Position numbers and translations under genes: made by a program. Positions 1 through 5,343 of a DNA stretch of 5,368 nucleotides are shown one piece after another. Within the stretch, counting starts at the first letter, position 1. Each line of letters opens with the position of its first letter. Below the pieces are notes generated by a model. The model was not told where the DNA came from. It saw only the letters and a program-made list of their open reading frames with translations, and ran no database searches. The DNA comes from Anaerolineales bacterium (GTDB taxonomy: Bacteria; Chloroflexota; Anaerolineae; Anaerolineales; DRMV01): NCBI GenBank assembly GCA_015484985.1, contig WFUL01000140.1, positions 1 to 5,368 of the forward strand, read 5' to 3'.

Positions 1-2
1 CG

Positions 3-614
3 GGAGGCGTGGGTGCGCTGGCGGCCGGCGGTGCGGCCCCGGCAGGCCAGGCGGCCGCTTCGGGAGCGATGGCCGCGACGGAAGGGGGCGCTTCCGCCGC
101 AGTCGCAGGCGGCGTGGACGCCCTGGCCCGGGCCGAGACTCTGGCCCGCATGGCCCATGTGGTCGGCGGCCCCGGCAGCCTTTCCGGCCGTATGGGCGCG
201 GCCCTGGCCGGATACTACCGCACCCTTCGACGGGAGCGGATGGCAGCGGAAGAGAGCAACACCATCGCGGGCGAGGAAGCCGCCCGGCCCAGGTCGCATC
301 AAACGGCCTACGCCGTGGCCCAGGCCCTGGACCCCGACTTCCCCCAAAGCTACCGGACCTATATCCGCACCCTGGATCGGGTCCAGGAGGCGCTGAAGGA
401 CGTCCGGGATGAGCAGGGCCTTCCCGTGATGCCCCATCTGTGGTCGCAGCAGAACGATCCGGAGCGGGCGGCCCTGGCGGGCGCGCTGGTCGCCATGTAC
501 TGGCGGGAGTCGGAGAACTTCGAGAAGGTGCTCAAAGAAAAGGGTTGGCCCGCTCTCCGCCGCAAGGCCGAAGAACGCCTCAAATCCCTGGAGGAAAGGG
601 ATGACGCCGGTTGA
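3..614 (+). CDS. Ala/Gly-rich protein, C-terminal part (possible VirB6/TrbL-type secretion channel tail; family not established)
   Basis: The frame is open through the left edge, so this is the C-terminal part of a longer protein; the GTG at 9 is just the first in-frame start-like codon and has no ribosome site in the few bases available. About 203 residues are visible. The first ~45 are a low-complexity Ala/Gly-rich stretch with Ser, Thr and Pro. The remaining ~155 residues are charged and helical, with no obvious membrane segment, ending in a Lys/Glu/Arg-rich tail. A hydrophobic N-terminal part followed by an Ala/Gly-rich and then charged cytoplasmic tail is the usual build of VirB6/TrbL-like conjugation channel proteins, but that N-terminal part is outside the window, so this is only a suggestion. 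The stop at 612-614 overlaps the next gene by 14 bp, implying translational coupling. Coding status is likely; function is uncertain. Confidence 0.8.
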   Translation, partial: GGVGALAAGGAAPAGQAAASGAMAATEGGASAAVAGGVDALARAETLARMAHVVGGPGSLSGRMGAALAGYYRTLRRERMAAEESNTIAGEEAARPRSHQTAYAVAQALDPDFPQSYRTYIRTLDRVQEALKDVRDEQGLPVMPHLWSQQNDPERAALAGALVAMYWRESENFEKVLKEKGWPALRRKAEERLKSLEERDDAG

Positions 615-1110
615 GGCAGGCTCCTTGAAAGTACTGTGGCTTGTGGTGTTGCTCGTTGTGGCCGGGCTGGCCGCGCTGGAGGACGTGCGACGCCTGACGC
701 TTTCGCCCGTTCTGACCGTTTCGTTGCTGGCGGTATGGGCGGCGGGGGTGTTCATTGAAGTTGCCTTGCGCCCCTGGTGGACCCTGGCGGTGGTCATGCT
801 GACCCTCTGGCGTTGGGTAGGGGGAATTTGGGGGTGGTTCTTTCTCCTCTTTCCACCCCTGATTCCTCTGACCCTGACCGCGGCCGCCGGCCGCCAGAGA
901 CGAATAGGCGAAGCGGATCTCATTTTTCTTTCTGCATTGCATCTGGCCCTGCCCTGGTGGGGGCCGTGGTTGGTCTCTCTGGGATGGCACTTCTACCTTC
1001 TCTACTGGCGACGCAAAGGATACAGTTTGATTCCCGCCGTACCCGGACTCCTGGCAGGATGGGCGGTGGCCATGGTCGGAATGCTGGCCGCCGCTCACCT
1101 TATGCCTTAG
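601..1110 (+). CDS. Prepilin/preflagellin peptidase-like membrane protein (A24-type aspartyl protease)
   Basis: This is a 169-residue, strongly hydrophobic protein with about six possible membrane segments. It carries the two aspartates expected of A24 peptidases, which cleave (and in some members methylate) the leader peptides of type IV pilins and archaellins at the cytoplasmic membrane face. Asp28 lies in ALEDVRRLTLSPVLT, at the place of the D-x-R-x-R-x-I-P-N segment, just after the first helix. Asp106 lies in RRIGEADLIFL, matching the second catalytic motif GxGD in the variant form GxAD, which as I recall is also used by archaeal preflagellin peptidases. The length is close to the short CpaA/TadV/FlaK-type enzymes; the N-terminal methylase domain of PilD is absent. 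The ATG at 601 has GGAGG at 590-594 with a 6-base spacer, inside the 3' end of the preceding gene. The next gene follows after 22 bp. The call rests on motif and topology; a degenerate or repurposed homologue is possible. Confidence 0.7.
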   Translation: MTPVEAGSLKVLWLVVLLVVAGLAALEDVRRLTLSPVLTVSLLAVWAAGVFIEVALRPWWTLAVVMLTLWRWVGGIWGWFFLLFPPLIPLTLTAAAGRQRRIGEADLIFLSALHLALPWWGPWLVSLGWHFYLLYWRRKGYSLIPAVPGLLAGWAVAMVGMLAAAHLMP

Positions 1111-1132
1111 ATGAGGCACCGGAGGACGTGAG

Positions 1133-3235
1133 ATGAAGCGACTTCTCCCTTTGCAGATTCAGATGGCCGCGGCTTTCCTGCTGGGCTTGATCGTGGCCTT
1201 TGGCATCTACAACCACCCAACCCAAGCCACGCCTCCCACGAATCAGAATTGCGAATGTGAACTGGTGCGACGGTACAGCGATAACGTGGCCGTCTGCGCT
1301 TTCGATGCCGAATCGGGATGTCCGAATCCCTGCCTTGCAGATCCCGATAATACGTGCACTCAATGGATTTGCGACCGTATTGGCTCGCAATATTACACTG
1401 TACCTTACGCCTGCAGCCCCGCAGCCACGCCCACACCCCGTCCCACCAAAACCCCCACACCTACACCGCTTCCTCCCACACTGACGCTGGAGTTCCTGTG
1501 TGACGTCTGGGGCAACGCCGGATGGTGCCGCTCGGGCGGCCGCATCAAGGCCACGGGCACCGACCCCTCGGGCCAGAGCATCCTGGTCTCCGGAGACACC
1601 GGGGGACCCTCGCCGCAACGCCTGGCCTGTTCCGGGACCGACACCTGCACGGCCACGGCCTCCGTGGTAGAGGGCACAGGCACGGCCCAGGCCAGAGCCA
1701 CCGGCCCCGGGGGAACCGTGAGCCAGGCCCTGGACTGGAAGTACGACCCCACCGCACCCACCCTGGCCTACACCATCCTTCCCGCATCACCCGACGGGCT
1801 GAGCGGCTGGTACGTGACCGCACCCCAGGTGTCCGTGGCGGGAAGCGACGCCACCAGTGGCGTGGCCTCGGAAGAGGTTTCCACCGACGGGAGCGGCGCC
1901 TGGTCGGCATCCCCCATCACCCTGAACGACGGAACGCACACTCTGGCCTTTCGTGTGGCGGACGTGGCTGGGAACGTCACCACCCAATCCGGCCCTTCGG
2001 TGAAGGTGGACACCAGGCCCCCGGCCCTGAATCCCGCGGTAAGCCCGGCGTCGCCCGATGGACTGAGTGGCTGGTACGTGACCGCTCCCGAAATCCGGGT
2101 GAACGCCGTGGACGCCACCAGCGGCGTCGCGGCGGAAGAGGTCTCCCTGGACGGCGGGAGCACATGGACGTCGAACCCCTTCACCGTGCCCGATGGCGTG
2201 CATGACGTGTGGGTCCGGGCCCGGGACGTGGCCGGAAACACGGCCCTCCAGAGCCTGGGCACCCTTCGGGTGGACACGACCGCGCCGTCCCTGACGGTGA
2301 ATGACCCCGGCGTCCTCTCATGCCTTTCCTCCCTCACCGGCCGTGCGCAGGACGCCACCTCGGGCATCGCCCAGGTGGCCTGGAGTCGGGACGGCGGGGC
2401 CACCTGGGAGACGGTCGCCTCGACCGCGGGGGACTTCTCCGTGACCTGGGACGTGCGCTCCCTACCCGAAGGCGCCTATGTCGCGCGCTTCCGGGCCCGG
2501 GACGTGGCCGGAAACACGACCGAGGTCACCCGCGAAGTCCTGGTGCGCCATCCCAACATCGGCATCGGCATTCAGCCCCAAAAGGGGTTCTTTTGGGACA
2601 CCTTCCGCATCGGGGTGGAGCCCCGGTGCATGAAGATCACCCGCATGCGCGTGGTCGTGGAGAACCCCGACGGCCCCAACGCGGTGCTGGGCGAATGGGA
2701 CACCCGTTCCTGGGACCGATACGGTGTGGTCGTGAAATGGGACGGGATGTTCCCCAACGGCGCGGCGCGGCTGGGTACGTACTGGCTGCGGGTAGACGTG
2801 TGGGACCAAAGCGGTCGGGTGCTTCGGGACTTTGCCAGGGTCGTCATTCCCGTCTTTGGCCCCCAAAACACACCCACGCCTACGCCTTCAAGCACGCCGA
2901 CCGTCACGCCGACCACCACTCCCACAGCCACACCGGAAAACGTCCTACCGACGCCCCCTGCGCCGACCGCGGCAGCGATGCCGGCAGCGCCCACGCCAAC
3001 GCCGCTTCCCCCACCCACGCCGAAGCCCGCGGATACTTATGCCGCCTTGAGCGGCGACCCCATCCGCACCCAAGCCGGGCCGCCTCTGGCGCTCATCGCG
3101 GCCGTCGCCCTGGCGATGGCCGTACTGGGTATGCGAGACCCTCGGGTACCCGAAGTCGCCCGTTTGCGACGTTTACTCCGACAGGCTCAGAAGTGGCAAA
3201 AGCAGCATCCCTGGATGCAGGAAGACCACCTATAA
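1133..3235 (+). CDS. Secreted, membrane-anchored multidomain protein with Ig-like repeats and Pro/Thr stalks
   Basis: This 700-residue protein is built for the cell surface. Residues 1-33 form a signal peptide: KR near the start, a hydrophobic core at about 11-25, then TQA. Residues 36-95 are a Cys-rich head with eight cysteines (40, 42, 55, 63, 67, 75, 80, 94). Residues 97-115 are a Thr/Pro linker. Residues ~118-204 are a beta-rich region with four more cysteines. Three Ig-like modules follow, starting near 205, 293 and 381, each with DATSG(V/I) and DVAGN; the first two share ASPDGLSGWYVTAP. Residues ~473-577 resemble a FlgD-type Ig domain (KWDGMFPNG, GTYWLRVDVWD). A second Thr/Pro/Ala-rich stalk (577-632) precedes a membrane helix (~651-667) and a basic cytoplasmic tail of ~33 residues. 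No LPXTG motif is present. The start has GGAGG at 1121-1125, 7 bases upstream. A role as adhesin, envelope scaffold or appendage-associated protein is inferred; no catalytic domain is recognised. Confidence 0.9.
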   Translation: MKRLLPLQIQMAAAFLLGLIVAFGIYNHPTQATPPTNQNCECELVRRYSDNVAVCAFDAESGCPNPCLADPDNTCTQWICDRIGSQYYTVPYACSPAATPTPRPTKTPTPTPLPPTLTLEFLCDVWGNAGWCRSGGRIKATGTDPSGQSILVSGDTGGPSPQRLACSGTDTCTATASVVEGTGTAQARATGPGGTVSQALDWKYDPTAPTLAYTILPASPDGLSGWYVTAPQVSVAGSDATSGVASEEVSTDGSGAWSASPITLNDGTHTLAFRVADVAGNVTTQSGPSVKVDTRPPALNPAVSPASPDGLSGWYVTAPEIRVNAVDATSGVAAEEVSLDGGSTWTSNPFTVPDGVHDVWVRARDVAGNTALQSLGTLRVDTTAPSLTVNDPGVLSCLSSLTGRAQDATSGIAQVAWSRDGGATWETVASTAGDFSVTWDVRSLPEGAYVARFRARDVAGNTTEVTREVLVRHPNIGIGIQPQKGFFWDTFRIGVEPRCMKITRMRVVVENPDGPNAVLGEWDTRSWDRYGVVVKWDGMFPNGAARLGTYWLRVDVWDQSGRVLRDFARVVIPVFGPQNTPTPTPSSTPTVTPTTTPTATPENVLPTPPAPTAAAMPAAPTPTPLPPPTPKPADTYAALSGDPIRTQAGPPLALIAAVALAMAVLGMRDPRVPEVARLRRLLRQAQKWQKQHPWMQEDHL
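1745..2008 (+). repeat. Ig-like module 1 of the surface protein
   Basis: This is the first of three consecutive beta-sandwich-type modules (residues 205-292). It carries DPTAP at the start, GWYVTAP at 225-231, DATSGV at 239-244 and DVAGN at 277-281. Modules 1 and 2 are offset by exactly 88 residues (264 bp). They keep long runs of identical codons around the GWYVTAP segment, which indicates a fairly recent tandem duplication. Confidence 0.8.
2009..2272 (+). repeat. Ig-like module 2 of the surface protein
   Basis: This is the second module (residues 293-380), with DTRPP at the start, GWYVTAP at 313-319, DATSGV at 327-332 and DVAGN at 365-369. It is the closest relative of module 1. Confidence 0.8.
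2273..2545 (+). repeat. Ig-like module 3 of the surface protein (diverged)
   Basis: This is the third module (residues 381-471). It keeps the DTTAP start, DATSGI at 407-412 and DVAGN at 457-461 but has lost the GWYVTAP segment, and its DVAGN is four residues further from that of module 2 than the 88-residue period predicts. It also carries a lone cysteine (397). It is older or under different constraint than modules 1 and 2. Confidence 0.7.
2861..3028 (+). repeat. Low-complexity Pro/Thr stalk-coding DNA
   Basis: About 56 codons are dominated by ACN (Thr), CCN (Pro) and GCN (Ala), encoding a TPTPTP-type stalk between the FlgD-like domain and the membrane anchor (residues ~577-632). A shorter sister tract lies at about 1421-1477. 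Such tracts are common in Chloroflexota exported proteins and probably act as extended, wall-spanning spacers. Confidence 0.75.
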
Positions 3236-3243
3236 AGGGAGGG
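3236..3243 (+). promoter_or_regulatory. Ribosome binding site deciding the start of the 181-residue membrane protein
   Basis: AGGGAGGG lies six bases before the ATG at 3250 and directly after the stop of the surface-protein gene (3233-3235). The downstream frame is open far upstream of this point, so this site fixes the true start. A second ATG at 3253 is also within reach. Confidence 0.75.
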
Positions 3244-3249
3244 CGAACG

Positions 3250-3795
3250 ATGATGGCATGGATGGTTTTCGTTCTGGCGCTCTTTGCCGTGCTGGCCGCA
3301 TTGATGGCCTATGGTCTCGAACGTCAGCGTCGAGAGTTGGCCGGACTTCGCCGCGAGGTGGAGGCCTGGGTGGCCGCGGACCTGCGGCTCAAGCGGAGCC
3401 GCATGGGCATGACGTTGCAAAAGGACTTCGAGCCGGCCCGCTGGCTTTCGTCCTTGTTGCGTCAGGCGCTTCCCGACCTTACAGTAGAAAACATCATCCC
3501 AGAGGCTCAGCCCGACGGCGTTCCCGGTGTGTGGCTTCAAGTAGATGGAGCGCAGTTCTTCGTGACGCCCCGTTCCCGGAGTGAAATTCGGCGCGCCCTG
3601 AAGACCCGCAAAGGTCGTCTGGACGCCCCTGTGGTGACGGGTGAACTTCGCGCCCTGGCCCGAACGCGGCCAGTCCGGGTGAGCCTGGCCGACGACCCCC
3701 TGCTGGACCTGGGCTGGGCGGAAACGGCGCGGCGGATGGGGCTGCCGGTCGAAGAGCCGCGAGAGTTGTTCGTCTATGCCCCCGGAAGGGGGTAA
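3250..3795 (+). CDS. Single-pass membrane protein of unknown function
   Basis: I do not recognise this 181-residue protein. Residues 3-21 form one N-terminal hydrophobic helix with no signal-peptidase site, so it is probably a membrane anchor. Residues ~23-50 are a highly charged helix (LERQRRELAGLRREVEAW) with possible coiled-coil character. Residues ~58-178 look globular and mixed alpha/beta, with VWLQVDGAQFFVTPRSR in the middle and a short beta-like ending (RELFVYAPGRG). The basic residues right after the helix predict that the soluble part is cytoplasmic by the positive-inside rule. The frame is open upstream to 2320, but only as a shadow of the surface-protein gene; the real start is ATG 3250. 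It follows the surface-protein gene by 14 bp and is probably in the same transcript, so it may act with it, for example on its cytoplasmic tail. That partnership is inference. Confidence 0.8.
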   Translation: MMAWMVFVLALFAVLAALMAYGLERQRRELAGLRREVEAWVAADLRLKRSRMGMTLQKDFEPARWLSSLLRQALPDLTVENIIPEAQPDGVPGVWLQVDGAQFFVTPRSRSEIRRALKTRKGRLDAPVVTGELRALARTRPVRVSLADDPLLDLGWAETARRMGLPVEEPRELFVYAPGRG

Positions 3796-3813
3796 GGACT
3801 GCCGCGATTTTCG

Positions 3814-3822
3814 TGGTAGGAT
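3814..3822 (+). promoter_or_regulatory. Possible extended -10 promoter for the DUF2442-DUF4160 pair
   Basis: TGGTAGGAT reads as an extended -10 element (TGn followed by TAGGAT, four of six matches to TATAAT). It lies about 34 bp before the ATG at 3856, in the only gap longer than 25 bp between plus-strand genes. No convincing -35 box is seen at 16-18 bp spacing. The pair could instead be read through from the upstream genes, because no terminator is visible in the gap. Confidence 0.3.
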
Positions 3823-3843
3823 AAGGACGAACAAGGTCGTTTT

Positions 3844-3851
3844 GGAGGTGA
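3844..3851 (+). promoter_or_regulatory. Near-perfect Shine-Dalgarno for the DUF2442 gene
   Basis: GGAGGTGA matches eight bases of the anti-Shine-Dalgarno complement and sits just upstream of the ATG at 3856 (core GGAGG ends seven bases before it). It is the strongest ribosome site in the window, suggesting efficient translation of the first gene of the pair. Confidence 0.75.
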
Positions 3852-3855
3852 GGAA

Positions 3856-4143
3856 ATGCCCCGTTTGCTCGAGGTCAAGCCGCTGCAGGGGTATCGTTTA
3901 TGGCTCCGGTATGACGACGGCGTTGAAGGCGTGGTTGATCTTTCCGGTTTGGTGGGTAAAGGCGTCTTTGCCATCTGGAAAGACGAGAAGCGTTTCCGTT
4001 CTGTGCGCATTGGCGATGGAGGCGAATTGGTCTGGGACGACGGTGTGGATCTGTGTCCGGACGCGTTGTACATGGAAATCACCGGAAAACGGCCCGCAGA
4101 GGTCTTTCCGAACCTGAAAATCCTTCGGGAGGCCCATGCCTGA
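3856..4143 (+). CDS. DUF2442 domain protein
   Basis: This 95-residue protein covers a whole DUF2442 domain. It has an N-terminal VKPLQGYRLWLRYDDG (residues 7-22, the family's 'V.PL..Y.L...F.DG' pattern), then VVDLSGLVGKGVF (26-38), a KRFRSVRIGDGG segment (45-56) and the family-typical W-D-DG-x-DL-x-P-D-x-LY ending (60-72). The family's biochemical function is not known to me. It often lies next to DUF4160, and the two are sometimes treated as a toxin-antitoxin-like pair; that is suspicion, not established function. The final codons overlap the DUF4160 start by 8 bp, implying coupled translation. The start is well fixed by the GGAGGTGA site. Confidence 0.88.
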   Translation: MPRLLEVKPLQGYRLWLRYDDGVEGVVDLSGLVGKGVFAIWKDEKRFRSVRIGDGGELVWDDGVDLCPDALYMEITGKRPAEVFPNLKILREAHA

Positions 4144-4396
4144 AATCTGCCGCTTCTTTGGGATTAGCATTCGTATGTACTACAACGATCACCATCCGCC
4201 CCATTTCCACGTCGTTTACGGAGAGCAACGGGCGATCGTAGACATTCGTACCTTGATGGTGATCGGCGGACGGTTATCGCCTCGGGTATTGGGCATGGTC
4301 ACTGAGTGGGCTGCCCGTCACCAACAAGACCTGATGGCCTTGTGGGAAAAGGCCCAAAACCACGAACCTCTCCATCGTCTTCCTCCTCTGGAGTGA
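4136..4396 (+). CDS. DUF4160 domain protein
   Basis: This 86-residue protein is a full-length DUF4160 match. The N-terminus reads MPEICRFFGISIRMYYNDH, followed by the hallmark H-x-PPHFH-x-x-YG segment (residues 19-29 with His19, His20, His23 and His25). It continues with AIVDIRTLMVIGG (33-45), the TEWAARHQQDL helix (56-66), W70 and the terminal LPPLE (82-86). The conserved His/Asp cluster could bind metal or take part in catalysis, but this is unproven. The ATG at 4136 overlaps the DUF2442 gene by 8 bp; GGGAGG at 4127-4132 is only three bases from it, so expression probably relies on coupling to the upstream gene. Within a two-gene module, which partner would be toxin and which antitoxin cannot be told from sequence. 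Confidence 0.9.
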   Translation: MPEICRFFGISIRMYYNDHHPPHFHVVYGEQRAIVDIRTLMVIGGRLSPRVLGMVTEWAARHQQDLMALWEKAQNHEPLHRLPPLE

Positions 4397-4405
4397 GGAA
4401 AGAAA

Positions 4406-4418
4406 CGTTATCGTGCGA
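4406..4418 (+). repeat. TTATCGTGCGA motif, copy 1 (direct)
   Basis: CGTTATCGTGCGA is found here, directly before the terminator stem. Its exact 13-base reverse complement occurs at 4477-4489. The run TTATCGTGCGAAA at 4408-4420 is repeated exactly 45 bp downstream. Confidence 0.85.
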
Positions 4419-4419
4419 A

Positions 4420-4446
4420 AAAAGGCCCCTCTTTTCGGGGCCTTTT
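4420..4446. terminator. Bidirectional intrinsic terminator between convergent genes
   Basis: A perfect 10-bp stem (AAAAGGCCCC at 4420-4429 with GGGGCCTTTT at 4437-4446) encloses a seven-base loop. On the plus strand it ends the DUF2442-DUF4160 transcript 24 bp after its stop, with the T-run forming the descending arm. On the minus strand the A-run at 4418-4423 becomes a T6 tail right after the G/C-rich stem, so the hairpin is a classical rho-independent terminator for the opposite gene (stop at 4534) as well. Confidence 0.85.
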
Positions 4447-4452
4447 GCGTTC

Positions 4453-4465
4453 TTATCGTGCGAAA
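4453..4465 (+). repeat. TTATCGTGCGA motif, copy 2 (direct)
   Basis: TTATCGTGCGAAA is repeated exactly from 4408-4420, on the far side of the terminator hairpin. With copy 3 it forms a potential 11-bp hairpin (4453-4463 pairing with 4477-4487, 13-base loop). Confidence 0.85.
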
Positions 4466-4476
4466 TTCGCCCAATA

Positions 4477-4489
4477 TCGCACGATAACG
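4477..4489 (-). repeat. TTATCGTGCGA motif, copy 3 (inverted)
   Basis: TCGCACGATAACG is the exact reverse complement of copy 1. Its GATAAC end is mirrored by GTTATC at 4493-4498 across a four-base spacer (GGTT), giving a partial fourth motif. Confidence 0.85.
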
Positions 4490-4533
4490 GTTGTTATCAG
4501 GACGCCATACGCATCCATGTTGAAACTCGTGGT

Positions 4534-5343
4534 TTATTCCCAAACGAAGATCATATACTGCACGATTCCATACATCCTTTCCAAAAAATTTCCCCACGCA
4601 GCCCACGCCCCTAAGCCTTCGCCCGTTATTTCGAGATCTATACCCACTTCCTCAACAAGGCTCCGTAACACCCGATTTGCCTCCCGGGGTGCAAGAAAAC
4701 CGTGCTCACGTGAAGGCTCAAAGACACCCCGGGATAAATCCGTTAGCCATCGGGCTAATGTAGGGCTTTCGTCAAAGATACGTTCCGGGGAATGAAAACA
4801 GATGTCCTTTCCGTCTTTTGTAAAGCTATACCAGTGTTTGGCGGAAGTGACGGTAGTATGGGGAGGTATTACAATATGCCTTTGTAAGAGAGACATGTCT
4901 TCGAGGAGAGGCTTCAACGAATTTGTTTTGTACATTGCTTCATAGATGGTAAGGACTCTTTTTCTGATTCTTATAGGTAGTAGTGGTGGTGGTGGAATCC
5001 GATTCCAAATTTTACCCCAAATCCGGCGTGCCAGAATCAACCAATACAAAGCCCCAGATTGTAAGCCTGCTTGATGTATGGCCCGTGCATAAACGACCCC
5101 ATCTAAAAATAGGGGACAAACATAAACTGCATCTCCACATCCGAAGTCATGAAGGAGTCGTCGTAGTCGAAAAAGAATATTATGTTGAAAATCGCGGTGA
5201 TGGGGTCTTTTGTCACGCAAACGGAAGGCAAGCACTAAAGGCTTAACTCTGAGATTCAAACTATGACGGTCCCGAATAATCTTAGACCGTCGATTTAAGT
5301 ATCCTCTCTTGTCTATGGCCAGGCGTTTTTCAAAATCTAACAA
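4534..5343 (-). CDS. Uncharacterised accessory protein, start uncertain and possibly frameshifted
   Basis: An open frame of 269 codons reads leftwards to the TAA at 4536-4534. I do not recognise a named family. Visible features are a basic N-terminal third, DFQHNILFRLRRLL (51-64), DAVYVCPLF (71-79), a Trp- and Pro-rich stretch (~101-125), VIPPH (158-162), KHWYSFTKDG (169-178), CFHSPERI (182-189) and an acidic to aromatic C-terminus (~225-269). The protein-like spacing of these motifs supports a real product, vaguely like an uncharacterised family I cannot name. The start is weak: TTG 5343 has no Shine-Dalgarno, the first in-frame ATG codes residue 137, and a TAA at 5358-5356 closes the frame upstream. 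A one-base deletion in the T6 run (5342-5347) would join it to a frame open to the window edge, so the gene may be frameshifted or its N-terminus lost. Its G+C is clearly lower than that of the plus-strand genes, which suggests separate acquisition. Confidence 0.65.
   Translation of the reverse strand: MLDFEKRLAIDKRGYLNRRSKIIRDRHSLNLRVKPLVLAFRLRDKRPHHRDFQHNILFRLRRLLHDFGCGDAVYVCPLFLDGVVYARAIHQAGLQSGALYWLILARRIWGKIWNRIPPPPLLPIRIRKRVLTIYEAMYKTNSLKPLLEDMSLLQRHIVIPPHTTVTSAKHWYSFTKDGKDICFHSPERIFDESPTLARWLTDLSRGVFEPSREHGFLAPREANRVLRSLVEEVGIDLEITGEGLGAWAAWGNFLERMYGIVQYMIFVWE

Noticed and set aside
580..1119. Long minus-strand open frame (179 codons) opposite the peptidase-like gene
   Set aside because: Its translation is Gln/Arg/Pro-rich low-complexity sequence with no domain, and the plus strand has a membrane protein with motifs and a ribosome site.
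1133..1235. Pilin-like (class III) leader in the surface protein
   Set aside because: There is no Gly or Ala before the hydrophobic segment in the required arrangement, and the signal peptide has an ordinary TQA-type end, so it is not a likely prepilin peptidase substrate.
1768..2403. Minus-strand open frame of 211 codons within the surface-protein gene
   Set aside because: It is a mirror of the repeated Ig modules in G+C-rich DNA, where stops are rare on the opposite strand; there is no start signal and no recognisable domain.
2320..3249. Upstream extension of the 181-residue membrane protein frame
   Set aside because: It reads through the surface-protein gene in another frame as Arg/Pro/His-rich nonsense; the strong ribosome site at 3236-3243 and the membrane helix right after ATG 3250 fix the true start.
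3796..3855. Terminator between the membrane-protein gene and the DUF2442 gene
   Set aside because: Only 4-base complementary arms without a T-run can be drawn; transcription may continue into the pair.
4406..4489. CRISPR array
   Set aside because: There are only three 11-13 base copies, one inverted, and the spacing is irregular, with a terminator in one interval.
4983..5246. Plus-strand open frame of 87 codons (starts MVVVESDSKF)
   Set aside because: It is fully opposite the longer minus-strand gene, has no ribosome site and shows no recognised family, although the uncertain status of the minus gene leaves a small doubt.
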